In this document: positions 7,808 to 17,600 of the stretch, in pieces
Layout: the number at the start of each line of letters is the position of its first letter
Position numbering within the stretch: position 1 is the stretch's first letter
NCBI RefSeq assembly: GCF_001746835.1
Contig: NZ_CP016094.1
Span: forward strand, 1,364,001-1,428,000
Direction of reading: 5' to 3'
Origin: Lacunisphaera limnophila
Lineage (GTDB): Bacteria; Verrucomicrobiota; Verrucomicrobiia; Opitutales; Opitutaceae
Length of the DNA: 64,000 bases
The notes under the pieces: model-generated
Databases searched by the model: none
What the model was told of the DNA's origin: nothing
Seen by the model: the letters and a program-made list of their open reading frames with translations, nothing else
Program-made: the position numbers and the translations under genes

Positions 7808-10383
7808 GGCTTGAGCAGATGATCGGCGGCGAGCACGAGGAAGACGTAATCGCTGGTCGGGCGGCCAAGGCAATATTCGGTTTGCTGCCAGAGGAAGGGC
7901 CAGGTGAGCAGCTCGGGAAAGTCGGGCCGGATCAGGGCGGTGCCGGAAGCCACGCCGCCGGGAATGTGGGACCAGTCACCGCGGTTGACGCCATAGGCCG
8001 TGGTCAGCGAGCGGGCGCCCACGCCCGAAACATAGGAGGCGGTGTTGGATCCCGGGTGGCAGCCCAGGATGAAGGCGAGGGCCTGGTGCATGGCGGTGGC
8101 GGGGAAGATGTCGGGCGCGCCAGTGTGCAGGAAATACTGCTCCACGCCAAAGCGCTGGATCGCCCAGCCCGCGCCCCAGATGTCGGGCTGGTAGGTCACG
8201 CCGTAGGGTGTGGCCTGCTCGAGCGCGGCGAGCCGGGTGCGGTAGCTCCGCAGGGCGCCGCGGATTTTTTCCTGATAGGCGGGATCCGGCACGAGGGCCA
8301 GCGAGCGGGCGACGAGCCAGCCGGCGTGGACGCGACGCTCGTCCGTGCCGGCATCGGGCACGAGGTTCCGGGTCGCGAGGTCAGCGAGTCCGACGATGGC
8401 GTCGGCGTATTTCTGGTCACCCGTCGTCTGCAGCAGGTCGATGGCGGGCGCGAGCCGGGCGAGCGGCGAACGCGGGGTGCCGGCCTGGGTCCACAGTTCC
8501 TCCGCGATGCGCCGGCAGTCGGCGGCCAGCGGATCGTTGTAACCCCGGAGCGCGCGGGACGCAGCGGCGAGACCGGCGGCGACGATGAGCTCGCGATCGG
8601 GATTGTCCTCCGTGAACACCCAGCGGTCATCCGGAGAACCGGCGGTGCCGAGCGGCGGCAGGCCAGGGACGGGCTCGGCCTGAGAACCGTGCACGGCGGC
8701 GGCGGCCAGCGCCTGCTGGGCGGTGCGCGCGGCGTCATCCACGAAGACCTGCTGGTCGTTCATCGTGGCGGCGTCGCCGAGATGGGCATACGGCCGGAGC
8801 GAAGGTTCGATGATGCCGCGGTAAAGCCGGCCGAGCGCCTGGTAACCGCCGACGATGCTGAGCGCACCATGTTCGATCTGCTGGAGCAGGTCGGGCTTGC
8901 CGTCGGGGCGGTGGATGTCGACGAGGCGGCGAGCCTGGTCGATCGTGGTGTTGTCGTGCTCGGGGCGGAAGAGTTCCCAGGCGAGCGCGAGGCCGTGGAT
9001 GGTGTCGGCCTGCGACTCAACGCGCAGGTCGTAGTCCCCGGCGTCGTGCCAGCCGCCGTGGTTGAGGCCCGGGACGTGGTCGCCCGGTTGGAAACGGGTG
9101 AGGGTCGAGGGACCCTGCGCGTAGCCGTCGAAGTGGTTGTGCGGCGCCGGGGCCATGAGGGCGTCGTCATCGTGACAGAGCCCGTGCCAGACGCGGTAGT
9201 TGTCGTTCACGCGCATGTGGCACATCTGCACGGGCAGGAAGTAGTCGACGGTGGGCTGCCAGACGTGCCGGGCAAAGATCTGCGGGTCGATGGGGAAGGC
9301 GGCGGAGCGGCGCTCGCCATACCGGACCTCGTAGAGACCGGGTTGCTCGATGGCGGTGAAATCAAACTGCACGTACCGGGAGCGGAGGAAATTGCCCCAG
9401 TCCTGGGCGGGTTGTTCCCGGACGAGTTCCGCGCCAGTCGCGCCGATCCGGTAGAGGGCGACGGAGGGACGGGCCGCGTCGTTCGGGTCAAGTTCGATGA
9501 CGGCGACCTTGGGTTGGCGCGGGTGGTAACCGACCTGCGAGACCTGGATGACGGGCTCGGCGGTCCAGCCGGGAATGGCGTGCGGGGTGACGAGCCACTC
9601 GATGGCTCCGGTGGTGGCGCCCGCCGCGACGAGGGAGCGGACCACAAACCAGCCGTTGTTATGACGCGCGCGTCCGTCCAGCAGCAGGAGCTCGCCGCCG
9701 CGCACGGCCTCGATGCTCAGGCGCTGGGCCTCGGATTCCGGCGCGATGGTCAGCACCGGACCGCGACCGAGCGGCACGACCTGGTGGTCGTCACCCAAGG
9801 CGGGGGCGGCCGGGCTGTTGGCCTGGAGGGGAAACAGTCCGGCTTGTCCGCCAAGGAGGAAGGATTTGCCGAAGAGGTAGCCGGGGAAAAGCTCGAGGTT
9901 GAAACCGACCTGGCCGACCCAGTCGGCGGGCAACGGCGCGGCCAGATCCACGATGATGCGGAAGGCATCACCACCCGCCGGCGTGACCCGAACGGTGTAG
10001 TCGAGCTTGAGATCGGGGTAGTCGATCGGATTGAAACCGGTGCGGTTCTTTTTCTCGTCGGGGAAATGCATGCGCACGCTGATCTGCTGGGTGGCGGCGT
10101 CCACGGTGCGTTCGCCGGTGACGGGCGTGGGTTGCCACTGGCCGGGCGTCGGGCTGAGGCGCAGGTCGCCGTTGGTGGCGGTGCGCAGGCCGTTCTGGAT
10201 GATGCCGACCCCGCCTTGGTGGCTTTCAGGGTAGTAGTCGCTGGCGAGCATCACGTTCAGGCCGCGCTTGGCGAAATACCCACGGTCATTGAGCGCGAGC
10301 GGGGCGGAGGGTTCGCCCGGGGCCGCGCCAGCCAGGGTGGCCAGCGCGAGGGTGCCGAGCAGCAGGAAGCGGCGGAGGGTCAT
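7804..10383 (-). CDS. Glycoside hydrolase family 9 enzyme
   Basis: 859 residues with a Sec signal peptide (1-20). An N-terminal beta-rich region of about 290 residues precedes an Ig-like CelD_N domain (starting QVSQVGYHP, about 300-380) and an (alpha/alpha)6 GH9 catalytic domain. The catalytic Asp pair is in GGWHDAGDYD (about 440-450). The acid Glu is at about 836 in QQTEYCLG, in the usual C-terminal WQQ-E-CLG context. GH9 enzymes are inverting endo- or exo-beta-glucanases; some cleave glucosamine or xyloglucan chains. The substrate here is unproven. First gene of the GH9-DUF4380 pair. Confidence 0.9.
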   Translation of the reverse strand: MTLRRFLLLGTLALATLAGAAPGEPSAPLALNDRGYFAKRGLNVMLASDYYPESHQGGVGIIQNGLRTATNGDLRLSPTPGQWQPTPVTGERTVDAATQQISVRMHFPDEKKNRTGFNPIDYPDLKLDYTVRVTPAGGDAFRIIVDLAAPLPADWVGQVGFNLELFPGYLFGKSFLLGGQAGLFPLQANSPAAPALGDDHQVVPLGRGPVLTIAPESEAQRLSIEAVRGGELLLLDGRARHNNGWFVVRSLVAAGATTGAIEWLVTPHAIPGWTAEPVIQVSQVGYHPRQPKVAVIELDPNDAARPSVALYRIGATGAELVREQPAQDWGNFLRSRYVQFDFTAIEQPGLYEVRYGERRSAAFPIDPQIFARHVWQPTVDYFLPVQMCHMRVNDNYRVWHGLCHDDDALMAPAPHNHFDGYAQGPSTLTRFQPGDHVPGLNHGGWHDAGDYDLRVESQADTIHGLALAWELFRPEHDNTTIDQARRLVDIHRPDGKPDLLQQIEHGALSIVGGYQALGRLYRGIIEPSLRPYAHLGDAATMNDQQVFVDDAARTAQQALAAAAVHGSQAEPVPGLPPLGTAGSPDDRWVFTEDNPDRELIVAAGLAAASRALRGYNDPLAADCRRIAEELWTQAGTPRSPLARLAPAIDLLQTTGDQKYADAIVGLADLATRNLVPDAGTDERRVHAGWLVARSLALVPDPAYQEKIRGALRSYRTRLAALEQATPYGVTYQPDIWGAGWAIQRFGVEQYFLHTGAPDIFPATAMHQALAFILGCHPGSNTASYVSGVGARSLTTAYGVNRGDWSHIPGGVASGTALIRPDFPELLTWPFLWQQTEYCLGRPTSDYVFLVLAADHLLKP

Positions 10384-10484
10384 GACGGGGAGGGGTTGGG
10401 TCCGGACGCACCGTCCGGACCTGATTAAGGTACTTTCTCCGGCGGCCCTGTCACCGCCCGATGCTGCGCGCGGATTGTCCGCGA

Positions 10485-11795
10485 TCAGGCACCGGTGGCC
10501 GGTCGGTCGTGGCCGAACTTGCGCGGGAACGGCGCATAGCAGGCGGCGAGGATCGACGGGACGGCGGCGAACATGACGATGATGAAGTAGGTCTTGTAGC
10601 CGAAGTGGTCGGCCAGCGGTCCGCTGACCATCTGCGTGGGCACAAGCATGAGGTTCATCAGGGCGGTGCAGAACGCGTAATGCGTCATGTGGTACCGGCC
10701 CGGGGAGATCTGCTGCATCATATAGAGCATGTTGGCCACGAAGCCGAAGCTATAGCCGAACTTCTCGATGGTGACGAGGGAGCCGATGGTCCAGAGGGAC
10801 AGCGTGTGGCCGGGGCCGGCGAGCTGGGAGAGGATGACGAAGGTGATGTGCGGAATGTTCAGGCACAGCGCCATGAAGATGAGCGTGTTCCGCTTCAGGC
10901 CGTATTTGGCCATGAACGCGCCGCCCAGCAGGCCGGCGAAGAGGCTGACGAAGGTGCTGATCGTGCCGTCGATGATGCCCTTTTCCTTCAGGCTCAGGCC
11001 GACGCCGCCCAGCTCGGGCGAGGCCTGCAGGAAGAGCGGCCCCTCGATGAGCAGCAGGCCCTCGGAGCTGCGGTAGAGGAACACGAAGAGCAGCATGCCC
11101 CAGATGTGTTCCTTGCGGAAGAAGTCCGCGATGGAGTCGTAGAACGTGCGGCCGATCTCGCCGACGCTCTTGGGCCGCTCGGTGATCGAGCCGGTCGGGA
11201 GGATGAACCAGTGGTAGGCGGCGAGGCCGGCGAGGGTGACGGCGGCGAGGCCGAGCGCCCAACCCCAGGCGGCGGTGGTGGACATGCCGTGGTCTTCCTT
11301 GAGGGAGCCGGCCAGCCAGACGACGACCGCGGTGCCGAAGAGGCGGCCGACGTTCCAGAACACGCCCTGCACGCCGATGAACGCGGCCTGTTTTTTCTCG
11401 TCGAGCGAGGTGATGTAGATGCCGTCGACGCAGATGTCCTGGGTGGCCGAGGCGAAGGCGAGGACCCAGAGCACCGCGATGGTGATCTGGAAATAGTTGG
11501 GCAGCGGCAGGCAGACGGCGATGGCGCAGAGCAGGCCGGCCATGAGCAGCTCCATCAGGAGGACGAAGAATTTCTTCGTCCGATACATGTCGAGGAAGGC
11601 GGCCCAGAGCGGCTTGAGGGACCACGCGATGCCGATGCTCGCGGTGGCCAGCGTGATCTGGCCGTCGCTGTGGCCGAGATCCTTGAACATCGTGCCGGCG
11701 ACCCAGATGACCATCGCGAAGGGGATGCCCTCGGACAGGTAGGAGGAGGGAACCCAATACCAGGGATTGCGGACGGCCGGAGCGGGGGAACTCAT
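10485..11795 (-). CDS. MFS transporter, AmpG/PAT-like
   Basis: 436 residues, starting at the ATG at 11795 (MSSPAPAVRNPW); longer upstream frames are non-coding by composition. It has about 12 hydrophobic segments. LSEGIPFAMV in the first loop and ATQDICVDGIYI near residue 130 match the AmpG/PAT branch of the major facilitator superfamily, known for anhydromuropeptide or acyl-CoA uptake. Beside a GH9 enzyme, DUF4380 protein and deacetylase, an oligosaccharide or muropeptide substrate is plausible. Confidence 0.85.
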   Translation of the reverse strand: MSSPAPAVRNPWYWVPSSYLSEGIPFAMVIWVAGTMFKDLGHSDGQITLATASIGIAWSLKPLWAAFLDMYRTKKFFVLLMELLMAGLLCAIAVCLPLPNYFQITIAVLWVLAFASATQDICVDGIYITSLDEKKQAAFIGVQGVFWNVGRLFGTAVVVWLAGSLKEDHGMSTTAAWGWALGLAAVTLAGLAAYHWFILPTGSITERPKSVGEIGRTFYDSIADFFRKEHIWGMLLFVFLYRSSEGLLLIEGPLFLQASPELGGVGLSLKEKGIIDGTISTFVSLFAGLLGGAFMAKYGLKRNTLIFMALCLNIPHITFVILSQLAGPGHTLSLWTIGSLVTIEKFGYSFGFVANMLYMMQQISPGRYHMTHYAFCTALMNLMLVPTQMVSGPLADHFGYKTYFIIVMFAAVPSILAACYAPFPRKFGHDRPATGA

Positions 11796-11966
11796 GGGAA
11801 GGTCAGGCGGAGGGGGTGGGGAGGGACGGGGCGCGGCGATCAGACCAGACGCCAGTGGAAACGCAAGGCCCCGGCGGCAGGAACAGTTGAGAACCTTGGC
11901 CCCGGCCTTGAGAACGGCATGCACATCGGGTTTGCGCTGGGGACGCGGCCGGATACCTCTGGTTGG

Positions 11967-13049
11967 GTGAACCCCCGCCTCCTGCCCCTGTTGCTTCTGC
12001 CCATGCTCTCTCCCCTTGCCGCCGCCGACCTTCGTCCCGCCTCCGCCCAGCCCCCCGGCGGACTCGCCGCGGCCGCGGCGCCGCAGTTCGTGCTGCTGGG
12101 GTTCGACGACAACCCGCAGACGGAGCCGATGACGTGGTTCGTGGATCACGTGCAGGCGCTGCGCAACCCGGCCGGCCGGGGCACGGCGGCCACCTTCGAC
12201 GGCGCGCCGGTGCGCGCGATCTTTTTCAGCAACGGCAAATACTGGAACGACCGCACGCTCATCTCCATTCATCACCAAGCCCTGTCCGCGGGTCACGAGA
12301 TCGCGAACCACACGCAAAACCACGAGCAGGGTGGCGAATTCACGGTGGCGAAATGGCGCGCCGAAATGGCCGCCTGCGAGGCGACGTTTGCGGAGACGGG
12401 CATTCCCGCCCACGGCGTGGTGGGTTTCCGCACACCGTTTCTCGCCTACAACGCCGCGACCTTCGAGGCGCTGGCGGCTGAGGCGCAGCTCTACGACAGC
12501 TCGATCGAGGAGGGCGACCAGCCCGGGCAGGACGGCACGAACTTCTTCTGGCCCTACACCCTCGACGCAGGCAGCCCGGGCAACGCGCACTCCTTCCCGG
12601 CCGACTCGCCCAAACATGTCGGCTCACACCCCGGCCTGTGGGAGATCCCGCTGCATGTCTTCATGATCCCGGCCGACGACGAATGTGCTGCGCACGGCAT
12701 CAAGCCCGGCCTGCGGGCCCGGATCGGTGCCGCCCTGAAGGAGTCCTATGGCAGCGGCTCGGGTGAGCCGACCGACAAGATTTCCGGCCTCGATTGGAAC
12801 GTGCTAGAGGCGGCGAAATGCGACGGCCCGGAATTCCTGGCCATCCTGAAGCACACGCTCGACCTGCGCCTGGCGGGCAACCGTGCGCCCTTCATGGTCG
12901 GCGGGCACACCGCGCTCTACCCGGCGGACAAGCCCGACCGCCGGAAGGCGATCGAGGATTTTATCGCCTACGCGCTCACGAAACCCGAGGTGCGGTTCGT
13001 CACCGGCGTGAAGCTGCTGGAGTGGCTCCGCGCCCCGCAGGGGCTATAA
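11967..13049 (+). CDS. Secreted polysaccharide deacetylase (NodB fold)
   Basis: About 360 residues. I prefer the GTG at 11967, which starts a compact signal peptide (MNPRLLPLLLLPM...AAA); the in-frame ATG at 11919 would add 16 residues. The carbohydrate esterase family 4 motifs are present: GFDDN for the catalytic Asp pair, NHTQNH for the two metal His, and GFRTPF for the substrate groove Arg. It probably removes N- or O-acetyl groups from a glycan outside the cytoplasm. Transcribed away from the MFS gene, so the two share an intergenic control region. Confidence 0.88.
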   Translation: MNPRLLPLLLLPMLSPLAAADLRPASAQPPGGLAAAAAPQFVLLGFDDNPQTEPMTWFVDHVQALRNPAGRGTAATFDGAPVRAIFFSNGKYWNDRTLISIHHQALSAGHEIANHTQNHEQGGEFTVAKWRAEMAACEATFAETGIPAHGVVGFRTPFLAYNAATFEALAAEAQLYDSSIEEGDQPGQDGTNFFWPYTLDAGSPGNAHSFPADSPKHVGSHPGLWEIPLHVFMIPADDECAAHGIKPGLRARIGAALKESYGSGSGEPTDKISGLDWNVLEAAKCDGPEFLAILKHTLDLRLAGNRAPFMVGGHTALYPADKPDRRKAIEDFIAYALTKPEVRFVTGVKLLEWLRAPQGL

Positions 13050-13068
13050 ACCGGCGAAGCAGACAGGC

Positions 13069-14016
13069 TCACCGCTCCAGGCGGGCGGTGAAGTACTCGA
13101 GGAAGGCCGGGATGTCGGTCGTGAGGACGACCTGGGCGTTGGCCGGCCGGTCGGCGTGCTCGCGGGTCAGGCCGTCGGCTTCGACGGTGAGGTGCAGCGG
13201 GGTGAGCGGGGCCACGCCGGGCGTTGCCACGAGGGCCACGGCGAGGTTGTCGAACAGCGTTGGGTCCGTGCCGCCCCAGTGGTTAGTGTGACGCCAGACA
13301 TAGTCGAGGGACGCGAGGGCGTCGTTCAGCGGCGTGCCCTGCGAGAAAAGACGCACCTTCCACGCGGACGTCAGCTTGAGATCCGCGGTGGAGTCGAGCG
13401 GGGCGACGAGCAGCGGGACGCCGGAGGCGAACACGATCTGGGCGGCCCGGATGTTGGATTTTAAATTCCACTCCGGTTCGGGCGCAGAGGCGGGGGCGTA
13501 GCCGCGGCGGACCGAGCCGCCCATCAGGGCGATGGCCTTGATCTTCCGGCCGATGCCGGGCTCCGATTCGAGCAGGGCGGCAACGTTGGTCATCTCGCCC
13601 ACGGCGATGAGCGTGAGTTCGCCCGGGCGGGCGTTGATCTGCTGGCGCAGGAATTCCACGCCGCCGGACTCGTGCAGGGCGGGCGAGGTGAAGCCGGCGG
13701 CCCACTCGGCGTGCTTCATGTTTTGGGCGGCGGTGGAGGTGCCTGCATAAACAGGAATCCCGGGCTGGCCGGCCACCGCGAGCAGCTTGGCCGCCAGTCG
13801 GGCGCGCGCCACGGCGTCGCCTGAGACCGTGGTCACGCCCACCAGCTGCAGTTCCGGGCTGTGGAGGATCTGCGCGAGCGCATAGGCGTCGTCGATGTCG
13901 GTGCCGATGTCGGTGTCGAAAAGGACGGGGATGGGGGCTTGGGGTGCGGCGGCAAAGGCGGACACGGTCAACACGAGAAGGATCGCCAGACGGCGAAGCC
14001 AAGGGGTGGGGTTCAT
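13069..14016 (-). CDS. Secreted inosine-uridine-type nucleoside hydrolase
   Basis: 315 residues starting at the ATG at 14016 with a signal peptide (MNPTPWLRRLAILLV...AAA). The calcium-binding DTDIGTDIDD motif near residues 34-43 is the signature of IUNH enzymes, which hydrolyse the N-glycosidic bond of ribonucleosides. GEMTNVAALL and GGSVRRG are also conserved. The export signal implies periplasmic scavenging of nucleosides. It converges on the deacetylase gene with a 19-bp gap. Confidence 0.9.
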   Translation of the reverse strand: MNPTPWLRRLAILLVLTVSAFAAAPQAPIPVLFDTDIGTDIDDAYALAQILHSPELQLVGVTTVSGDAVARARLAAKLLAVAGQPGIPVYAGTSTAAQNMKHAEWAAGFTSPALHESGGVEFLRQQINARPGELTLIAVGEMTNVAALLESEPGIGRKIKAIALMGGSVRRGYAPASAPEPEWNLKSNIRAAQIVFASGVPLLVAPLDSTADLKLTSAWKVRLFSQGTPLNDALASLDYVWRHTNHWGGTDPTLFDNLAVALVATPGVAPLTPLHLTVEADGLTREHADRPANAQVVLTTDIPAFLEYFTARLER

Positions 14017-14125
14017 GCACCTAGCGTGTTCACGCGGGCGCGAAGCGAAAGAGCAAACCACGGTGGCTGGAACAACGAAGGATGAAGGTCAGGTACCACC
14101 GCGATCCGGCGCAACGGCCAAGAAA

Positions 14126-14611
14126 TCAGGCCGGTGGTTTCCACCGCACCAAGGGTGCTTTGCCGGCCACGTAGAGCGGATGACGCGGCTGGCCGTCCTG
14201 GGTGGTGCCGAGGCACCAGAGTTTGTGGCCCTTGAGCAAGCGCGCCACCGCCAGGCCACGTTCTTGGAAATTTCCGCCGGCGCCCCAGGCGGCGACGATC
14301 TTGGTGCAGCGGGCGGCGGCCTCGAGGAGGGCCGCGTCGTTGCCGGGGCCGACCGGATCCGGGTCGGCCATCATCTCCTTGGGATACGGCGTACGGAGGC
14401 CGAAGAGGTTGGCCATCCAGAAACCGTCGAAGCCCTCGCGCTGGGAAAACGAGCGGATGCGCGTGAGCGTCGGATCGAGCTGCTGTTCGTCGGCGGTCGA
14501 GGGATTGAGCCCGATCCAGAGGATGAGCCGGTCGCTGAAGAGCGGATTCCAACGGTGCACGAGCGAGTAGCGGTGGCGGCGGTCAGGGGAGAAGGTGCAG
14601 GGATTTTCCAC
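14126..14611 (-). CDS. DUF1643 family protein
   Basis: 161 residues from a GTG at 14611, 26 bp after the helicase stop, so probably cotranscribed. It contains the family-defining ILWIGLNPSTAD, DPTLTRIRSF, GFWMANLFGLRTP and VAAWGAGG. DUF1643 proteins are small and soluble with an unknown role. The much longer open frame extending over the helicase is a composition artefact. Confidence 0.85.
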   Translation of the reverse strand: MENPCTFSPDRRHRYSLVHRWNPLFSDRLILWIGLNPSTADEQQLDPTLTRIRSFSQREGFDGFWMANLFGLRTPYPKEMMADPDPVGPGNDAALLEAAARCTKIVAAWGAGGNFQERGLAVARLLKGHKLWCLGTTQDGQPRHPLYVAGKAPLVRWKPPA

Positions 14612-14637
14612 GGTGGAATCTAGGATCCGGGGCCGGG

Positions 14638-17600
14638 CTAGCTGAGGATCTCCCGCAGGCTGTCGAGGTCCATCACGGTGGCGACGGACTCTTCCTGGAT
14701 GACGGCGGAGGCGAGGGCGGATTTCTCGCGCTGGAGAGCGCGGATCTTCTGCTCGACCGTGTTGTCGGCGATCAGGCGGTAGGCCATCACGGGGCGGGTC
14801 TGGCCGATGCGGTGGATGCGGTCGATGGCCTGGGCCTCGGCGGCGGGGTTCCACCACGGGTCGTAGAGGAATGCGTAGCTCGCGGCGGTGAGATTGAGGC
14901 CGAAGCCGGCGGCTTTCAGCGAGAGCAGGAAAACCGTCTTGGTGCGGTCCGTCTGGAACTGGTCGACGAGCTCGGCGCGGTTCTCCGTGGCGCCGGTGAG
15001 GATGAGGTGGCCGATGTTCGCGGCGGTGAGGCGGGTGCGGATGATCTCCAGCATCCCCACGAACTGGCTGAAAACGAGGACCTGGTGCCCCTCGTCGGCG
15101 AGTTCCTCGACGCGCTCGAGCAGGGCGTCGAGCTTGGCGCTGGGCAGGATGGCGTGGGCCGGGTCGACGAGTGCGGGGTGGCAGCAGATCTGGCGCAGGC
15201 GGAGCAGGCTGGCGAGCACGTGGAAGCGCACGGCGCCCAATTCGCCGGGGGTCTTCACGCCCATGAGGTGGGCGCGGGCGCGCTTGAGTTCGGCGTCGTA
15301 GAGCCGGCGCTGCTCGCCCTCGAGGTCCACGATGATGTCGTCCTCGGTGCGGGTGGGCAGGTCGGGCGCGGCCTGGGCCTTGGTGCGGCGCAGGAGGAAA
15401 TGCTGCACGCGGCGATGGAGGCGGGCGAGGGCTTCGGGCTCGACCTCCGGGTATTGGCGGCGGAAAGCGGGCTGGTCGCCGAGCAGGCCGGGCTGGGCGA
15501 AGGCGAAGAGGCTCCAGAGGTCGGTGAGCCGGTTCTCGATCGGCGTGCCGGTGAGGACGACGCGGTGGCGGGCGCGCAGGGCGCGGGCGACGACGGCGAC
15601 CTGGCTGCCGGGATTCTTGATGAACTGGCCCTCGTCGAGCACGACCGCATCCCAGGGGGCGGCGCGGAAGGCCGTGGCGTGGAGCCTGAGCTGGGTGTAG
15701 TTGGCGACGAGGATGCGGGGCGCGGTCTGGTGCGGCGCATTGATCGCATCGGTGATGGCGCGCGGGCTGACCGGGTCGAAGGCGGCGATCGCGAGGCCGG
15801 GCGCAAACCGCGCGGCCTCGGTCAGCCAGCCATGCGTCACGCTCTTCGGACAAACCACGAGGCAGCGGAACGGCGGGGCGCCGGCGGGGCGGGTCTCGGC
15901 GAGGTGCAGGAGCCACGCGAGGGTCTGCACGGTTTTGCCCAGGCCCATGTCGTCGGCGAGGACGCCGCCGAGGCCGTGGGCGGAGAGGTGGGCAAGAAAG
16001 AGAAAACCCTCGCGCTGGTAGGGCCGCAATTCGGCGCGGAGGCCGGCGGGCAGGGTTGGGGCCGGCAGGGCGGCGAGGCGGGCTGCGCGGTCGCGGAGAT
16101 GGTGCACCAGCAGGGAGTCGGTCCCGACCAAGGGCGCGGCTTCGGCGGCGAGTTGCAGCGCGTGCAACCGGTGCGAGGTGGCGCGGCCGGTGGCCATCAC
16201 GTCGTCCACGCTGAGGCCGAGACGTTCGAGGGCCGAAGCCGAGTCCGGATCCAGCGCGATAGCCGGATCGAGACGGCGCCAGCCATGTTTGGGCAGCGTG
16301 ACCCATTTGCCGCGGGCCTTGAGCAACAGGGCGATTTCCTCGGGCGTGAGCGTGGTGTCCTGCACCCCGATACCGACCGAAAGATCGAACCAGTCCTGCT
16401 CGCTGTCGCCGGCGGTGGCGACGGACACGCTGAGGTGGCCCCGCACCGGCGCCCCAAGCAGGTCGGCAAGTTCCGGGGAGACATCGAGCTCCACGTGGTC
16501 CGGCAAGGCGTCATGCCAGCTGATGAACTCGTCGGGGAAGGAATCGGAGACGGGGCGGGTCCAGGCCTCGGCCCAGCCGTCCCAAACGAGCCGGAACGAG
16601 GCGAAGCTTCCGCTCACGGCCGAGGCGGCGGTGAGGTCAAACTCGAGCAGCGGTTCCTCCGGCCCGCGGGGCGGTGGCAGGCCCTGGGGGCTCCATTGCC
16701 AGCCGGCGTTCTCGGTCCAGCGTTGCTCGCAGGGCGGATTTTCGGCGCGCGCGACGAGCTGGGCGTGGAAGTCGCGCTCATTCTCCTCGAAGGCCGGCGT
16801 GAGCCAGCACCGCAGGCGGGGGCGCAGCACCACGGTGCGGATTTCGGCCGACAGTCCGGCGGGCAGACGGATGCCCGCGGCGCGCAGGCGCGGGAGGAGG
16901 CGGACATCGTTGAGCGCCGCGGTCGGCAGGTGGGAGGCTGGCACGGGGGGCGGGCCGCGCCAGACGCGGCCGTCGAAGAGGTAGAGCGGCTCCGGTCGCG
17001 GGGTGATCAGGCGGGCGCCCGTGGCCACGCGACCGTCGGGGGTGACGAGGTGCAGATCCAGCCGGTCGGCCTGGCCGGGCGACGCGCTGGCCTGGAACGC
17101 CAGCGGGTCGGTTTGCACGGTGAACGGCGTGCCGTCGGGCAGTACCAGCGCGGCGCGGGCGGCGGTGGTGCGGAGGAGGCCGATGACGGTTTCCTCGGAC
17201 AGCGACAGCCGCGGCGTGAGGGTGCGCGCGTCGAGGCGGCATTCGGCGGCAAAGGCGGCGCCGAGGGCGGCCTCGGCGGCGGGTAGGTGTTCGAAATCAG
17301 CAGGACGGGAGGCCGCGAGATCGGCGAGCAGGCGTTTGGCCGGCGGTTTCCAGCGGGGCTCGTCGCTCACGCGGATCTCAAGGTGCCACTTGCCGTGGGC
17401 GTCGAGGCGCACGCGCAGGCCGGCGACCGCGTGCAGCGCACCGGCGGAGGCGGCAGCGGCTTGCTCGCCGGGCGCGGGGAGCGCCCGCAGCCAAGCCGAG
17501 AGGCCGGGGGACAGGACGGTTTCACCGAGCGGCGCGGCGGGGACGGCCGGTTTCGCGTCGGCGGAGCGTTCAGCGGGCAGCAGCGGGATGGAAGGGCGGC

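Noticed and set aside
7819-10428. 869-residue plus-strand open frame opposite GH9
   Set aside because: Composition artefact; the GH9 catalytic motifs on the minus strand are decisive.
14812-17286. 824-residue plus-strand open frame opposite the SNF2 gene
   Set aside because: Low-complexity shadow without any motif; the helicase motifs lie on the minus strand.
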